From assembly GCA_047921175.1 (NCBI GenBank), contig JBLRWQ010000001.1:1-64000 (forward strand): a stretch of DNA of 64,000 bases. The letters run 5' to 3'. The DNA comes from T1Sed10-7 sp047921175. Its GTDB lineage: Bacteria > Actinomycetota > Nitriliruptoria > Nitriliruptorales > Nitriliruptoraceae. The position numbers and the translations under genes are program-made. Below are positions 53,743 to 62,133 of this stretch, in pieces. Position 1 is the first letter of the stretch. The number at the start of each line of letters is the position of its first letter. Under the pieces are notes generated by a model. It did not search any database. It saw only the letters and a list, made by a program, of their open reading frames with translations, and was not told where the DNA came from.

Positions 53743-54470
53743 GCTGCGTCCTTTCGCCAGGGCCCCGCACCACGGGGGCCGAACAGGGCGGTTCCGATCC
53801 TGACCATGGTGGCACCCTCCGCCACCGCCGCCTCGAGGTCCGCCGACATCCCCATCGACAGGTGCACGACCTCCGGCATCGCGGCGTGGAGCTCGTCACG
53901 CTGGGCCCGGAGCGCCGCGAAGTGCGGCCGGGCGGCGCTGGCGGCGTCCTGCCCGGGGGGCGGCAGCGGGGGGATGGTCATCAGGCCCTCGACGGCGAGG
54001 TTGGGACGGGAGCGAGCGTAGGCGACCAGGTCGGCGGTCTCGGTGAGGCCGCACCCGCCCTTGGCCGGATCGTCGCCGACGTTGACCTGGACCAGCAGCC
54101 GCTGGACCGCCGCCGCGGCCTGCGCGCGCCGGGACAGCTCGTCGACCAGGGACCGGCGGTCCACGCTGTGGACGAGCACGTGCGTGCCGACGATGTCCCG
54201 CACCTTGTTGCGCTGCAGGCCACCGACCAGGTGCCACCGGGCACCCGGCACCTCGGGACGCTTGGCGACGAGCTCCTGGACCCGGTTCTCCGCCAGGTCG
54301 ACCAGCCCCAGCTCGACCGCGGCGCGCGCCACATCCGGCGGGTGGGTCTTGGTGACCCCGAGCAGGACCACGTCCGCCGGGGACCGGCCGGCCGCCCGGG
54401 CCGCCCGCTCGATGCGGCCGCGGACCTCGTCGAGCCGCTGGGCGAGGGCGCGCCGGTCGGGTCCGATCAC
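53739..54470 (-). CDS. yggS: PLP homeostasis protein YggS
   Basis: Pyridoxal-phosphate-binding protein of the alanine racemase fold without known enzymatic activity; buffers PLP. 243 aa. Lysine in LLGVTKTHP (about 36-44), ENRVQELVAKRP, WHLVGGLQRNKV and HLSMGMSADLEAAV are the conserved sites. GTG 54470 overlaps the pgeF stop. Confidence 0.94.
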   Translation of the reverse strand: MIGPDRRALAQRLDEVRGRIERAARAAGRSPADVVLLGVTKTHPPDVARAAVELGLVDLAENRVQELVAKRPEVPGARWHLVGGLQRNKVRDIVGTHVLVHSVDRRSLVDELSRRAQAAAAVQRLLVQVNVGDDPAKGGCGLTETADLVAYARSRPNLAVEGLMTIPPLPPPGQDAASAARPHFAALRAQRDELHAAMPEVVHLSMGMSADLEAAVAEGATMVRIGTALFGPRGAGPWRKDAA

Positions 54471-55213
54471 GTCGCCACCTCGCCCGCTCGCACGATCAGC
54501 CCGATCTGGCGGCCGCTGTCGGGATCGCGTCGATGGCTGAAGAACCGCTCGTCGTGGTGGGTGCAGGGCGGGCGGCTGGTGGCGATCCGCACGTCGAGGG
54601 CCGCCAGCTGCCGCAGGATCGCACCCGGCAGGTCGAGCGCCGGGGTGCCCCAGGTGGTCGTGGCACCGATGCCCGGCACCTGCTGCTCCGCGGCGTGCCG
54701 CATCGGCTCGGGGACCTCGTAGCAGCAGGGCCCGATCGTCGGCCCGAGCGCGGCGTGGACGGCGGCGGCACCCGCGAGGCGCCGGAGCGCGGTCACCGTG
54801 GCGTCGACGACCCCGGCGAGCACCCCCGCGCGGCCGGCGTGGGCGACCCCGACAGCCCCGTCCGCCACCAGCAGCAGCGGCGCGCAGTCGGCGGTCTGGA
54901 CCACCAGCGGCCGGTCGGCGAGCGCGGTCACCGCACCGTCGACGCCACGCAGCTCCGTCCCCGGCGGGACCGAGGGGTCCACCACCGCCACCGCCGACCC
55001 GTGGACCTGGTGCAGCAGGTGCCAGGCGGACGCCCGTGTCCCGGTGGCCAGCGCGACCTGCTGCCGTGCCGCCGCGAGGTCGCGGGGACGATGCGGGCGC
55101 CGGTGCGCGAGGTTGCCGGGCTGGCCGACGCGCACGATCGCGGCCGAGCGATCCCGGCCGGTGAACGTGGCCCGGACCCCGGCCGGCAGGTCGACCTGCA
55201 GCAACTCGAGCAC
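54467..55213 (-). CDS. pgeF: PgeF/YfiH family protein (LACC1-like)
   Basis: 248 aa of the multicopper-oxidase-like laccase-domain family, now linked to peptidoglycan editing and to purine nucleoside phosphorolysis. The zinc/active-site residues are visible in LHQVHG (about 67), TADCAPLLL (about 107) and HAGRAGVLAGV (about 124), with CTHHDERFFSHRRD near 217. GTG 55213 lies 20 bases after the ftsZ stop. Next to ftsZ in many gram-positives. Confidence 0.9.
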   Translation of the reverse strand: MLELLQVDLPAGVRATFTGRDRSAAIVRVGQPGNLAHRRPHRPRDLAAARQQVALATGTRASAWHLLHQVHGSAVAVVDPSVPPGTELRGVDGAVTALADRPLVVQTADCAPLLLVADGAVGVAHAGRAGVLAGVVDATVTALRRLAGAAAVHAALGPTIGPCCYEVPEPMRHAAEQQVPGIGATTTWGTPALDLPGAILRQLAALDVRIATSRPPCTHHDERFFSHRRDPDSGRQIGLIVRAGEVAT

Positions 55214-55233
55214 GGCGGCGACGCCCTCGCTTG

Positions 55234-56388
55234 TCAGCGCAGGAACGAGGGCACGTCGAGGTCGTCCACGTCCTCGTCCTCCGCATCGCGCAGCAGGCGT
55301 GGCCGTGCGGCGGCTACCGGGGCGGCCTCGGGCTCGGGGGTGAAGACCTCCTCCTCCGGGTCGTCCTCGTCCTCGACCTCGACCGGCTCCGGGGCCGCCG
55401 CAGCAGCAGCCGGGGCCTCGGACGACGCGGCCTGCCGGTCGAACTTGTCGAAGCCGGCGGCGATGACGGTGACCTTGACCTCGTCGCCGAGGGAGTCGTC
55501 GATGACGGCGCCGAAGATGATGTTGGCGTCCGGGTGGGCCGCCTTGGTGACCACATCGGCCGCCTCGTTGACCTCGAACAGCCCGAGGTCGCTCCCGCCG
55601 GCCAGCATCAGCAGGACGCCCTGCGCGCCGTCGATGGAGGCCTCGAGCAGCGGCGAGGAGATGGCCAGCTTGGCGGCCTCGAGCGACCGCGACTCGCCCC
55701 GGGCCTTCCCGATGCCCATCAGAGCGCTGCCCGCGTCGTTCATGACCGCGCGGACATCCGCGAAGTCGAGGTTGATCAGGCCCGGGGTGGTGATCAGGTC
55801 GGTGATGCCCTGGACACCCTGCAGCAGCACGTCGTCGGCCAGCCGGAAGGCCTGCACGACCGAGGTGTCGTTGTCGGAGATCTGGAGCAGCCGGTCGTTC
55901 GGGATGACGATCAGGGTGTCGACCTCGTCCTTGAGCTCGGCGATACCGTCCTCGGCCTGGGTCGAGCGGCGCCGGCCCTCGAAGGCGAAGGGGCGGGTCA
56001 CGACCCCGATCGTGAGTGCTCCGAGCTCCTTGGCGACCTGTGCCACCACCGGTGCCGCACCGGTGCCGGTCCCACCGCCCTCACCCGCGGTCACGAAGAC
56101 CATGTCGGCCCCCTTGAGCACCTCGAGCAGCTCCTCACGGTGGTCGTCGGCCGCCTGCCGGCCGATCACCGGGTCGGCACCGGCGCCGAGCCCACGCGTC
56201 AGATCCCGGCCGATGTCCAGCTTCACGTCGGCATCCGACATCAGCAACGCCTGGGCATCGGTGTTGATGGCGATGAACTCGACACCGTGCAGCCCCGCGT
56301 CGATCATGCGGTTCACGGCGTTGACCCCGCCGCCGCCGATGCCGACGACCTTGATGACGGCCAGGTAGTTGGTGGGTGCAGGCGCCAC
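55234..56388 (-). CDS. ftsZ: cell division GTPase FtsZ
   Basis: Tubulin homologue that forms the Z ring. 384 aa from GTG 56388 (GAGGAGG 6 bases upstream). GTP-binding: GIGGGGVNAVNRM (16-28), tubulin signature GGGTGTG at 104-110, T7 loop NLDFADVRAVM near 202-212. A long acidic linker (about 320-370) leads to the C-terminal peptide DDLDVPSFLR, the SepF-binding end. It has its own promoter and operator upstream. Confidence 0.98.
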   Translation of the reverse strand: MAPAPTNYLAVIKVVGIGGGGVNAVNRMIDAGLHGVEFIAINTDAQALLMSDADVKLDIGRDLTRGLGAGADPVIGRQAADDHREELLEVLKGADMVFVTAGEGGGTGTGAAPVVAQVAKELGALTIGVVTRPFAFEGRRRSTQAEDGIAELKDEVDTLIVIPNDRLLQISDNDTSVVQAFRLADDVLLQGVQGITDLITTPGLINLDFADVRAVMNDAGSALMGIGKARGESRSLEAAKLAISSPLLEASIDGAQGVLLMLAGGSDLGLFEVNEAADVVTKAAHPDANIIFGAVIDDSLGDEVKVTVIAAGFDKFDRQAASSEAPAAAAAAPEPVEVEDEDDPEEEVFTPEPEAAPVAAARPRLLRDAEDEDVDDLDVPSFLR

Positions 56389-56540
56389 GCGCGCCTCCTC
56401 GGTGCTCGTGCCACCCCCGGGATCGGGGCGGGTCGGTCGATGGGGTTGGTGCGGGGGTGGTGCGTCCACGGACGCGGGCCCTGGCGGCCGGTGCACGCCG
56501 TCCGCCACGGACGCCGGGGATCGGATCCCCGTCGCGAGCA

Positions 56541-56615
56541 CCTCAACCTCAGGTTGAGGTCTAGAGTTATGTCAACCTCCAGTGGACGGTAGCCCCCGGC
56601 CACCGCGAGGGTCAA
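56541..56615 (-). promoter_or_regulatory. ftsZ promoter and palindromic operator
   Basis: On the minus strand TTGACC (56615-56610) and TACCGT (56591-56586) stand 18 bases apart. Below them, CCTCAACCT-C-AGGTTGAGG (56541-56559) is a perfect inverted repeat with 9-base arms, and a third AGGTTGA half-site lies at 56578-56572 within GGAGGTTGACA, which also forms a second, perfect TTGACA. The geometry fits a MerR-family operator; FtsR, a MerR-type protein, is known to regulate ftsZ in Corynebacterium. The rest of the ftsQ-ftsZ gap (56389-56692) has no gene. Confidence 0.6.
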
Positions 56616-56692
56616 GCGGGGACGGCCACGTGCTCCAGGCGGGGATCGCCGCACACCCCCGCACCGGCCGGAAGGGGTCCCTACGCGGGCCC

Positions 56693-57460
56693 TCAGGGCG
56701 AGACGACGACGGGTGCGCCGGGTGCACGGACGTCGATCACGTCGACGGGGACCTCACCGACGTCGGCCAGCACCGCGCCGAGCGCGCGGACCTTCTCGTC
56801 CACCCGCACCGCCCGGCCGAACCGCACGTCGATACCGGAGCTGAGCGTCAGCGTCAGCTCGTCCGGTCCGGCGGCGCGGTAGCGGACGACCTCGGCGCGC
56901 AGGGATCCCGACAGGCCGCGCCAGACCGCGACCGCGTTGGTCAGCGTGGGATCGTCCGCCGCCGTGGCACCGACCGGTGGTGGTGGGCCGGGCAGCTCGA
57001 TCACCGGCAGGGTGGCCCCCGGTTCCTCCTGTGGACCGACCTCGTCGATCAGCACGCCGTCGCGATCGACGAACCGGCGTTCCCCCTCCCCCACGACCAC
57101 CAGCGCCGGCTCCCGCTCCTCCACGACCAGCGCCACGGTCAGGGGATCGACGCGCCAGGCCTCCGCGGTGCGCACCAGCGGCAGTCCCTGCTCCACCCGC
57201 GCCGCGGCCTGCGCGAGCTGCAACCGCAGGGTCGAGGTGCCGAGCTCGAGCCCGCTGGCGGCCCGGACCTGGTCGGGTTCCAGCCGCTGGGTCCCGGCGA
57301 CCTGGACCTCCGCGAGGGCCACCAGCGAGCTGCGCTCGACGAGCACGAGCGCGATCACCGCGAGCACGGCCGCCAGCACCCACCGGGTGCGCGCGAGCCG
57401 TGCGCGACGCCGGTCCTCGCGGACCGTCGCCCGCCGGGCGGCGATGCGGTCGTCGATCAT
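56693..57460 (-). CDS. ftsQ: cell division protein FtsQ
   Basis: 255 aa bitopic membrane protein linking early and late divisome. Basic cytosolic N-terminus (RRATVREDRRRARLARTR), one transmembrane segment about 27-46, POTRA domain about 50-120 (EVQVAGTQRLEPDQVRAASG) and the FtsQ beta domain. ATG 57460 overlaps the murB stop as ATGA. Divergent in sequence, as usual; synteny makes the call firm. Confidence 0.93.
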   Translation of the reverse strand: MIDDRIAARRATVREDRRRARLARTRWVLAAVLAVIALVLVERSSLVALAEVQVAGTQRLEPDQVRAASGLELGTSTLRLQLAQAAARVEQGLPLVRTAEAWRVDPLTVALVVEEREPALVVVGEGERRFVDRDGVLIDEVGPQEEPGATLPVIELPGPPPPVGATAADDPTLTNAVAVWRGLSGSLRAEVVRYRAAGPDELTLTLSSGIDVRFGRAVRVDEKVRALGAVLADVGEVPVDVIDVRAPGAPVVVSP

Positions 57461-58419
57461 GCGGCGGGTCCCGCTCCGCGGTCCGGCGTGAGCGCGGCGG
57501 CGTCGACCTCGACCGCACCGAGCCGTTGCACCTCGGGGTGGAGCTCGATCCCGAACCGCGCGGTGACCTCGGTCTGCACCAGTGCGATGAGGGTGGCGAC
57601 GTCGCTGGCCGTGGCGCCGGGCCGGGTCACGATGAAGTTGGCATGCCGCGTGGAGACCTCCGCCCCACCGATGCGCCGTCCCTTGAGGCCCGCGGCGTCG
57701 ATCAGGCGGCCGGCGCTGTCCCCCGGCGGGTTGGTGAAGACCGACCCGCAGTTGGGCTGGTTCAGCGGCTGGTGGGTGCGGCGCCAGGTCCGGATGCGGT
57801 CGATGCGGGCCCGTTCCTCGGTCGGGTCGCCGGGGTCGAGCTGCAGCGTCGCGGCCACCACGACCGCGTCCGAGGGCAGCTGGCTCGAGCGGTAGGCGAG
57901 CCCGAGGAGCCCGGCCGGCCACTGCTCGCGGGTCCCGGTGCTGAGGCGGACCAGCTCGGCCTCGACCAGGTGGTCGACCATGGCGCCACCGTGGGCGCCG
58001 GCGTTCATGCGCACCGCCCCGCCGACGGTGCCGGGCACCGAGCAGGCCCAGGCGAACCCCGTGTAGCCCGCGTCCGCGAGCTGCACGGCGAGCGTCGGCA
58101 GCGGTTCGGCGGCGCCGACGTGGACCTCCGGCCCGCCCGTGCGCAGGCCGCGGTAGCCGCGGCCGAGCACGATGGCGACCCCGGGCCAGCCCGCATCCGC
58201 GACCAGCAGGTTCGAACCCCGGCCGATCACGGCCCAGGGCAGCCCGTGCGCACGGGTCACCGCGCCGACCGCCGCCAGGTCGCGATCCGACTCGGCGACG
58301 ACCAGCACCCGAGCCGACCCGCCGACCTTCAGCGTGGTGCCCGGCGCCAGCGGTGCATCCGCACGGACCTCGCCACCGCAGCGGGCCGCCAGCTCGACCG
58401 CGACCGGATCGGGGGTCAC
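57457..58419 (-). CDS. murB: UDP-N-acetylenolpyruvylglucosamine reductase
   Basis: FAD enzyme making UDP-MurNAc. 320 aa, type I-like. KVGGSARVLV near 31-40, the FAD loop GRGSNLLVAD near 66-75, ACSVPGTVGGAVRMNAGAHG near 124-143, the proton-donor serine in NCGSVFTNPPG near 223 and the final Glu in GIELHPEVQRLG. GTG 58419 overlaps the murC stop. Confidence 0.96.
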   Translation of the reverse strand: MTPDPVAVELAARCGGEVRADAPLAPGTTLKVGGSARVLVVAESDRDLAAVGAVTRAHGLPWAVIGRGSNLLVADAGWPGVAIVLGRGYRGLRTGGPEVHVGAAEPLPTLAVQLADAGYTGFAWACSVPGTVGGAVRMNAGAHGGAMVDHLVEAELVRLSTGTREQWPAGLLGLAYRSSQLPSDAVVVAATLQLDPGDPTEERARIDRIRTWRRTHQPLNQPNCGSVFTNPPGDSAGRLIDAAGLKGRRIGGAEVSTRHANFIVTRPGATASDVATLIALVQTEVTARFGIELHPEVQRLGAVEVDAAALTPDRGAGPAA

Positions 58420-59783
58420 CGGCCCGCCAGGAGGCGTTCCAGGAGGGCCGGCCCCACGGTGGTCACGTCCCCGGCCCCGGTGGTCAGCACCAGGTCACCG
58501 GATCGGGTGACCTGGACAAGCTCCTCGAGCGCCTCACCCAGGCTCGGGCGGTACACGACGCTCGCCCCGGCGTCCTCGGCGGCGTCGGCGACCAGCTTGC
58601 CGCTGACCCCGGGGACCGGCCGCTCGGTCGAGCCGTAGACGTCGGTGACGACCACCAGGTCGGCGGCCGCGGCGGCCCGACCGAGCTCGGCACCGAAGAC
58701 CTGGGTGCGGGTGTAGCGGTGCGGCTGGACCAGCACGACGACCCGCTCCGGACCGAGCTGCCGGGCTGCGGCCAGCGTCGCCCGCAGCTCGGTGGGATGG
58801 TGGGCGTAGTCGTCGACCACCTCGACACCCGCGACCACCCCGAGCCGCTGGAAGCGACGGGCGGCGCCGGTGAAGGCGGCCAGCCCGCGGGCCGCCGCGG
58901 CCACGTCGGCACCGAGCAGGTGACAGACCGCCAGGGCGGCGGTGGCGTTGCGCAGGTTGTGGGCCCCCGGCACGGACAGCGCGAGCGGCGTCACCTCGCT
59001 GCCATCGATGCGCACCACGGTCCCGTCACGGCCGGGGACCAGGCGGACCTGCGCGCCGGGTGACTCCCCGTAGGTCACCACCGGCGCGTCGATCCGGTCC
59101 GCCAGCCAGGCCGAGCCGGGGTCGTCGAGGCAGAGCACCGCGGGTGCGCCCGGGGCACGGCGATCGAGGAAGCCGAGGAAGGCCTCCCGGACCGCGTCGA
59201 GGTCATCGAACTCATCCACGTGATCGTGCTCGAGGTTGGTCACGACGGCCACATCCGGCCGGTAGACGAGGAAGGAGCGGTCGGACTCGTCCGCCTCCGC
59301 GACGAAGGTGCCGTCGGTCCCGGCGTGGGCGTTGGTGCCGCTCTCGTTGAGCGACCCGCCGATCGCGAAGCTCGGGTCCCCACCGGCGGCCTGCAGGCCG
59401 ATCACCACCATCGAGGTGGTGGTGGTCTTGCCGTGGGTCCCGGCGACGAGCACGGCCTGCTCGTTCGTCATCAGCTGCGCCAGCAGCTCGGCCCGGCGGA
59501 GCAGGACCCGCCTGCCACGTCGTGCCGCCTCCACCTCCGGGTTGGTGACCGGCACGGCCGAGGAGGTCACCACCACCTCGGCGTCACCGAGGTTGTCGGC
59601 GTGGTGCCCGACGTGGATCTCGGCGCCGAGCACCCGCAGTTCCTGGAGCGCCCGGCCGTCGCGCAGATCGGACCCCGACACCCGGTGACCGCGGACGAGC
59701 AGGATCCGGGCCAGCCCGGACATGCCCGCCCCGCCGATGCCGACCAGGTGGACGTGGGAGCCGGGGACGAGCGGACCGATCAC
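58416..59783 (-). CDS. murC: UDP-N-acetylmuramate--L-alanine ligase
   Basis: Adds L-Ala to UDP-MurNAc. 455 aa Mur ligase with three domains: Rossmann GIGGAGMSGLARIL near 15-28, central ATPase GTHGKTTTTSM near 114-124 and EADESD, C-terminal DDYAHHPTELRATL near 324-337. GTG 59783 overlaps the murG stop. Confidence 0.97.
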   Translation of the reverse strand: MIGPLVPGSHVHLVGIGGAGMSGLARILLVRGHRVSGSDLRDGRALQELRVLGAEIHVGHHADNLGDAEVVVTSSAVPVTNPEVEAARRGRRVLLRRAELLAQLMTNEQAVLVAGTHGKTTTTSMVVIGLQAAGGDPSFAIGGSLNESGTNAHAGTDGTFVAEADESDRSFLVYRPDVAVVTNLEHDHVDEFDDLDAVREAFLGFLDRRAPGAPAVLCLDDPGSAWLADRIDAPVVTYGESPGAQVRLVPGRDGTVVRIDGSEVTPLALSVPGAHNLRNATAALAVCHLLGADVAAAARGLAAFTGAARRFQRLGVVAGVEVVDDYAHHPTELRATLAAARQLGPERVVVLVQPHRYTRTQVFGAELGRAAAAADLVVVTDVYGSTERPVPGVSGKLVADAAEDAGASVVYRPSLGEALEELVQVTRSGDLVLTTGAGDVTTVGPALLERLLAGR

Positions 59784-60919
59784 GGGTGCACCCCCTGGGG
59801 CACGAGGTCGAGCAGGAGCCGGGCGACCGCCTCGGCGGCGTCGGGCCGGCCGAAAGCGCGCGCGGCGCGCGCCATCGCGCGGGCCGCGGTGGCGTCGTCG
59901 AACAGCGGGGCGACCGCCGCCACGAGGCTGGCGCCGTCGAGCTCGTCGTCCTCCACGAGCACGGCGCCGCCGACCCGCTGCAGCGCGGCGGCGTTCTCCC
60001 GCTGATGGTCGGCGGTGGCGTGCGGGTACGGGACCAGGACCGAGGGGATCCCGAGCACGGTCAGCTCGGCGATCGAGGTGGCACCGGCCCGGCAGATCAC
60101 CACGTCCGCCGCGGCGTAGGCCGCGGCCATGTCGTCGAGGAAGCCGACGGTGCGGACCGCGGGTCCGTCCGGATGGCGGCTGCGGGCCTCCTCCCAGTCG
60201 CGTTCCACGGCCTCGAGCCCCGCGTGCCCGGTGGCGTGCAGGACCTGCAGGTCGCGTCCCTCCCAGCGTCCGTGCGCGTCCACCACCGCCCGGTTGATGC
60301 GGCGCGCCCCCTGGCTACCGCCGAACACGAGCAGCGTGGGCCGCTCCGGGTCGAGCCCGAGGGCCTGCCGGGCGTCGCGCCGCCGCGCGGCGCGGTCGAG
60401 CTGCAGGACGTCGGAGCGGACGGGGTTGCCGGTCACCACGCAACGTTCCTGGTACCGGAAGCGGGGCACCGAGCCGGGGAAGGTCACCGCGATCCGGTCC
60501 GCCCAGCGGGCCGCCACCCGGTTCGTCAGCCCCGGCACGCTGTTCTGCTCGTGGATCACCGTCGGGAGCTGCTCGCGGAACGCGGCCCGGTTGAGCGGGA
60601 AGGAGACGTAGCCACCGAAGCTGACCGCGGCGACCGCGTGGCGCGACACGATCAGCTCGCGACAGGCGCGGATCCCGCGGCGCAGGGCCGCGGGTACCGC
60701 CAGCAGGGCCGGTGACGGCCGGCGCGGGATCGACGCGGCGTCGATCGTCACGAGCTCGAAGCCGGCCTCGGGGACCAGGCGCGCCTCGAGCCGGTCCTCG
60801 ACGCCGACGAACACCGGGGTGACATCGTCGGCGAGCCGGGTCAGCGCACGGGCGACGGCGACCGCGGGGAAGACGTGGCCGGCGGTCCCTCCTCCTGCCA
60901 GCAGGATCGTTCGGGTCAC
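59780..60919 (-). CDS. murG: MurG, lipid II-forming GlcNAc transferase
   Basis: Adds GlcNAc to lipid I at the inner membrane face. 379 aa GT-B fold. Glycine loop GGGTAGHVFPAVAVA near 8-22, HEQNSVPGLTNR near 122-133, GGSQGARRINRAV near 190 and the UDP-GlcNAc site CRAGATSIAEL near 275-285. GTG 60919 overlaps the ftsW stop. Confidence 0.97.
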   Translation of the reverse strand: MTRTILLAGGGTAGHVFPAVAVARALTRLADDVTPVFVGVEDRLEARLVPEAGFELVTIDAASIPRRPSPALLAVPAALRRGIRACRELIVSRHAVAAVSFGGYVSFPLNRAAFREQLPTVIHEQNSVPGLTNRVAARWADRIAVTFPGSVPRFRYQERCVVTGNPVRSDVLQLDRAARRRDARQALGLDPERPTLLVFGGSQGARRINRAVVDAHGRWEGRDLQVLHATGHAGLEAVERDWEEARSRHPDGPAVRTVGFLDDMAAAYAAADVVICRAGATSIAELTVLGIPSVLVPYPHATADHQRENAAALQRVGGAVLVEDDELDGASLVAAVAPLFDDATAARAMARAARAFGRPDAAEAVARLLLDLVPQGVHP

Positions 60920-62133
60920 GGACGGCCTCCGAGCGGCGGGGTACCGGCGGCCGGGTCCGGCCGCCGGGCGATCGCCACCAGGATGCCGAGTGCGAGCAGG
61001 GTCGACAGCAACGAGGACCCACCGACGGACACCAGCGGCAGCGTCACGCCGGTGATCGGCAGCAGCCCGATCACCGTCGCGATGTTGACCAGCGCCTGCC
61101 CGACGATCCAGACGGTGATCGCGAGCCCCACGGTCCGACCGAAGCCGTCCGTCGCCGCGTAGGAGACCTTGAGCCCCACGTACAGCAGCGCGGTGAACAG
61201 CAGCAGGGTGGTCAGGGCACCGACCAGGCCGAGCTCCTCACCGATGACCGCGAAGATGAAATCGGTGTCGGCGTTGGGGATGAAGTGCCACTTGCCGCGC
61301 GACGACCCGAGCCCGACCCCGAAGGTCCCACCCGAGCCGAGCGCGTAGCGCGACTGCAGCAGCTGGAAGCCCTCCTCGAGGGGGTAGCGCTCCGGCCAGA
61401 GCCAGCCACGGATCCGGGCCACCCGGTAGGGCGCGATCGCCGCCAGGGCCGCGATCGACAGCAACCCGGTGAGCATCGCCGCGAGGACGTAGCGACCCTT
61501 GAGCCCCTCGACCCACAGGACGGCACTGACGATCAGGGCCAGCAGGATCGTCGTGCCGAGGTCGGGCTGGGCCAGCACCAGCAGGCCGAGCAGGACCAGC
61601 AAGGGGAGCGCCGGCACCAGCAGGTGCTCGGTCGTGTGGGGTGTCCCGTCACGGGGACGTTTGCGCTCCAGCACGTCCGCCAGCCACAGCAGCGTGGCCA
61701 GCTTGGCCAGCTCCGAGGGTTGGATCGACAGCGGGCCGATACCCAGCCACCGGGTCGAGCCGTAGCGGGTCTCCCCGACCCCGGGCACCAGCAGCAGCAC
61801 CAGGCCGAGCAGGGCCAGCAGCAACAGGGGCCACGACAGCCCTCGCCACAGGCGGTGGTCGAAGCGGGCCGCGATCACGAACGCGACCGCGCCGAGCACC
61901 GCCCAGCCGGCCTGCCGGCGGAAGACCGCGAAGGGGTCACCGGCCTCCGCGGCCGGGACGAAGGAGGCCGAGAAGCTCATGACCAGGCCGAGCAGCAGCA
62001 GCAGGGCGGTCAGCACGGTGACCGCGGTGGCGTCCCCGCTCCACGGCCCGGGTCGCCATCGCGCCCGCAGCCGCTGCCAGCGGGTGGCGGGCGGTGCCGG
62101 CTGTGGGCGTCCGACCGCGTCCTCGATGCTCAC
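60916..62133 (-). CDS. ftsW: SEDS glycosyltransferase FtsW
   Basis: Septal peptidoglycan polymerase with about ten transmembrane helices. 405 aa from GTG 62133 (GTGA overlap with murD; GAGG just upstream). SEDS motifs: IQPSELAKLATLLWLADVL near 153, AQPDLGTTILL near 198, PNADTDFIFAVIGEELG near 270-286, LPLVSVGGSSLL near 370. The N-terminal 40 residues are cytosolic and Pro/Arg-rich. Gene order marks it as FtsW rather than RodA. Confidence 0.95.
   Translation of the reverse strand: MSIEDAVGRPQPAPPATRWQRLRARWRPGPWSGDATAVTVLTALLLLLGLVMSFSASFVPAAEAGDPFAVFRRQAGWAVLGAVAFVIAARFDHRLWRGLSWPLLLLALLGLVLLLVPGVGETRYGSTRWLGIGPLSIQPSELAKLATLLWLADVLERKRPRDGTPHTTEHLLVPALPLLVLLGLLVLAQPDLGTTILLALIVSAVLWVEGLKGRYVLAAMLTGLLSIAALAAIAPYRVARIRGWLWPERYPLEEGFQLLQSRYALGSGGTFGVGLGSSRGKWHFIPNADTDFIFAVIGEELGLVGALTTLLLFTALLYVGLKVSYAATDGFGRTVGLAITVWIVGQALVNIATVIGLLPITGVTLPLVSVGGSSLLSTLLALGILVAIARRPDPAAGTPPLGGRP

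Noticed and set aside
58190..58225. tRNA T-loop-like GGTTCGAACCCC
   Set aside because: Lies in frame inside murB (coding GRGSNLL region) and no acceptor stem or anticodon arm can be drawn around it.
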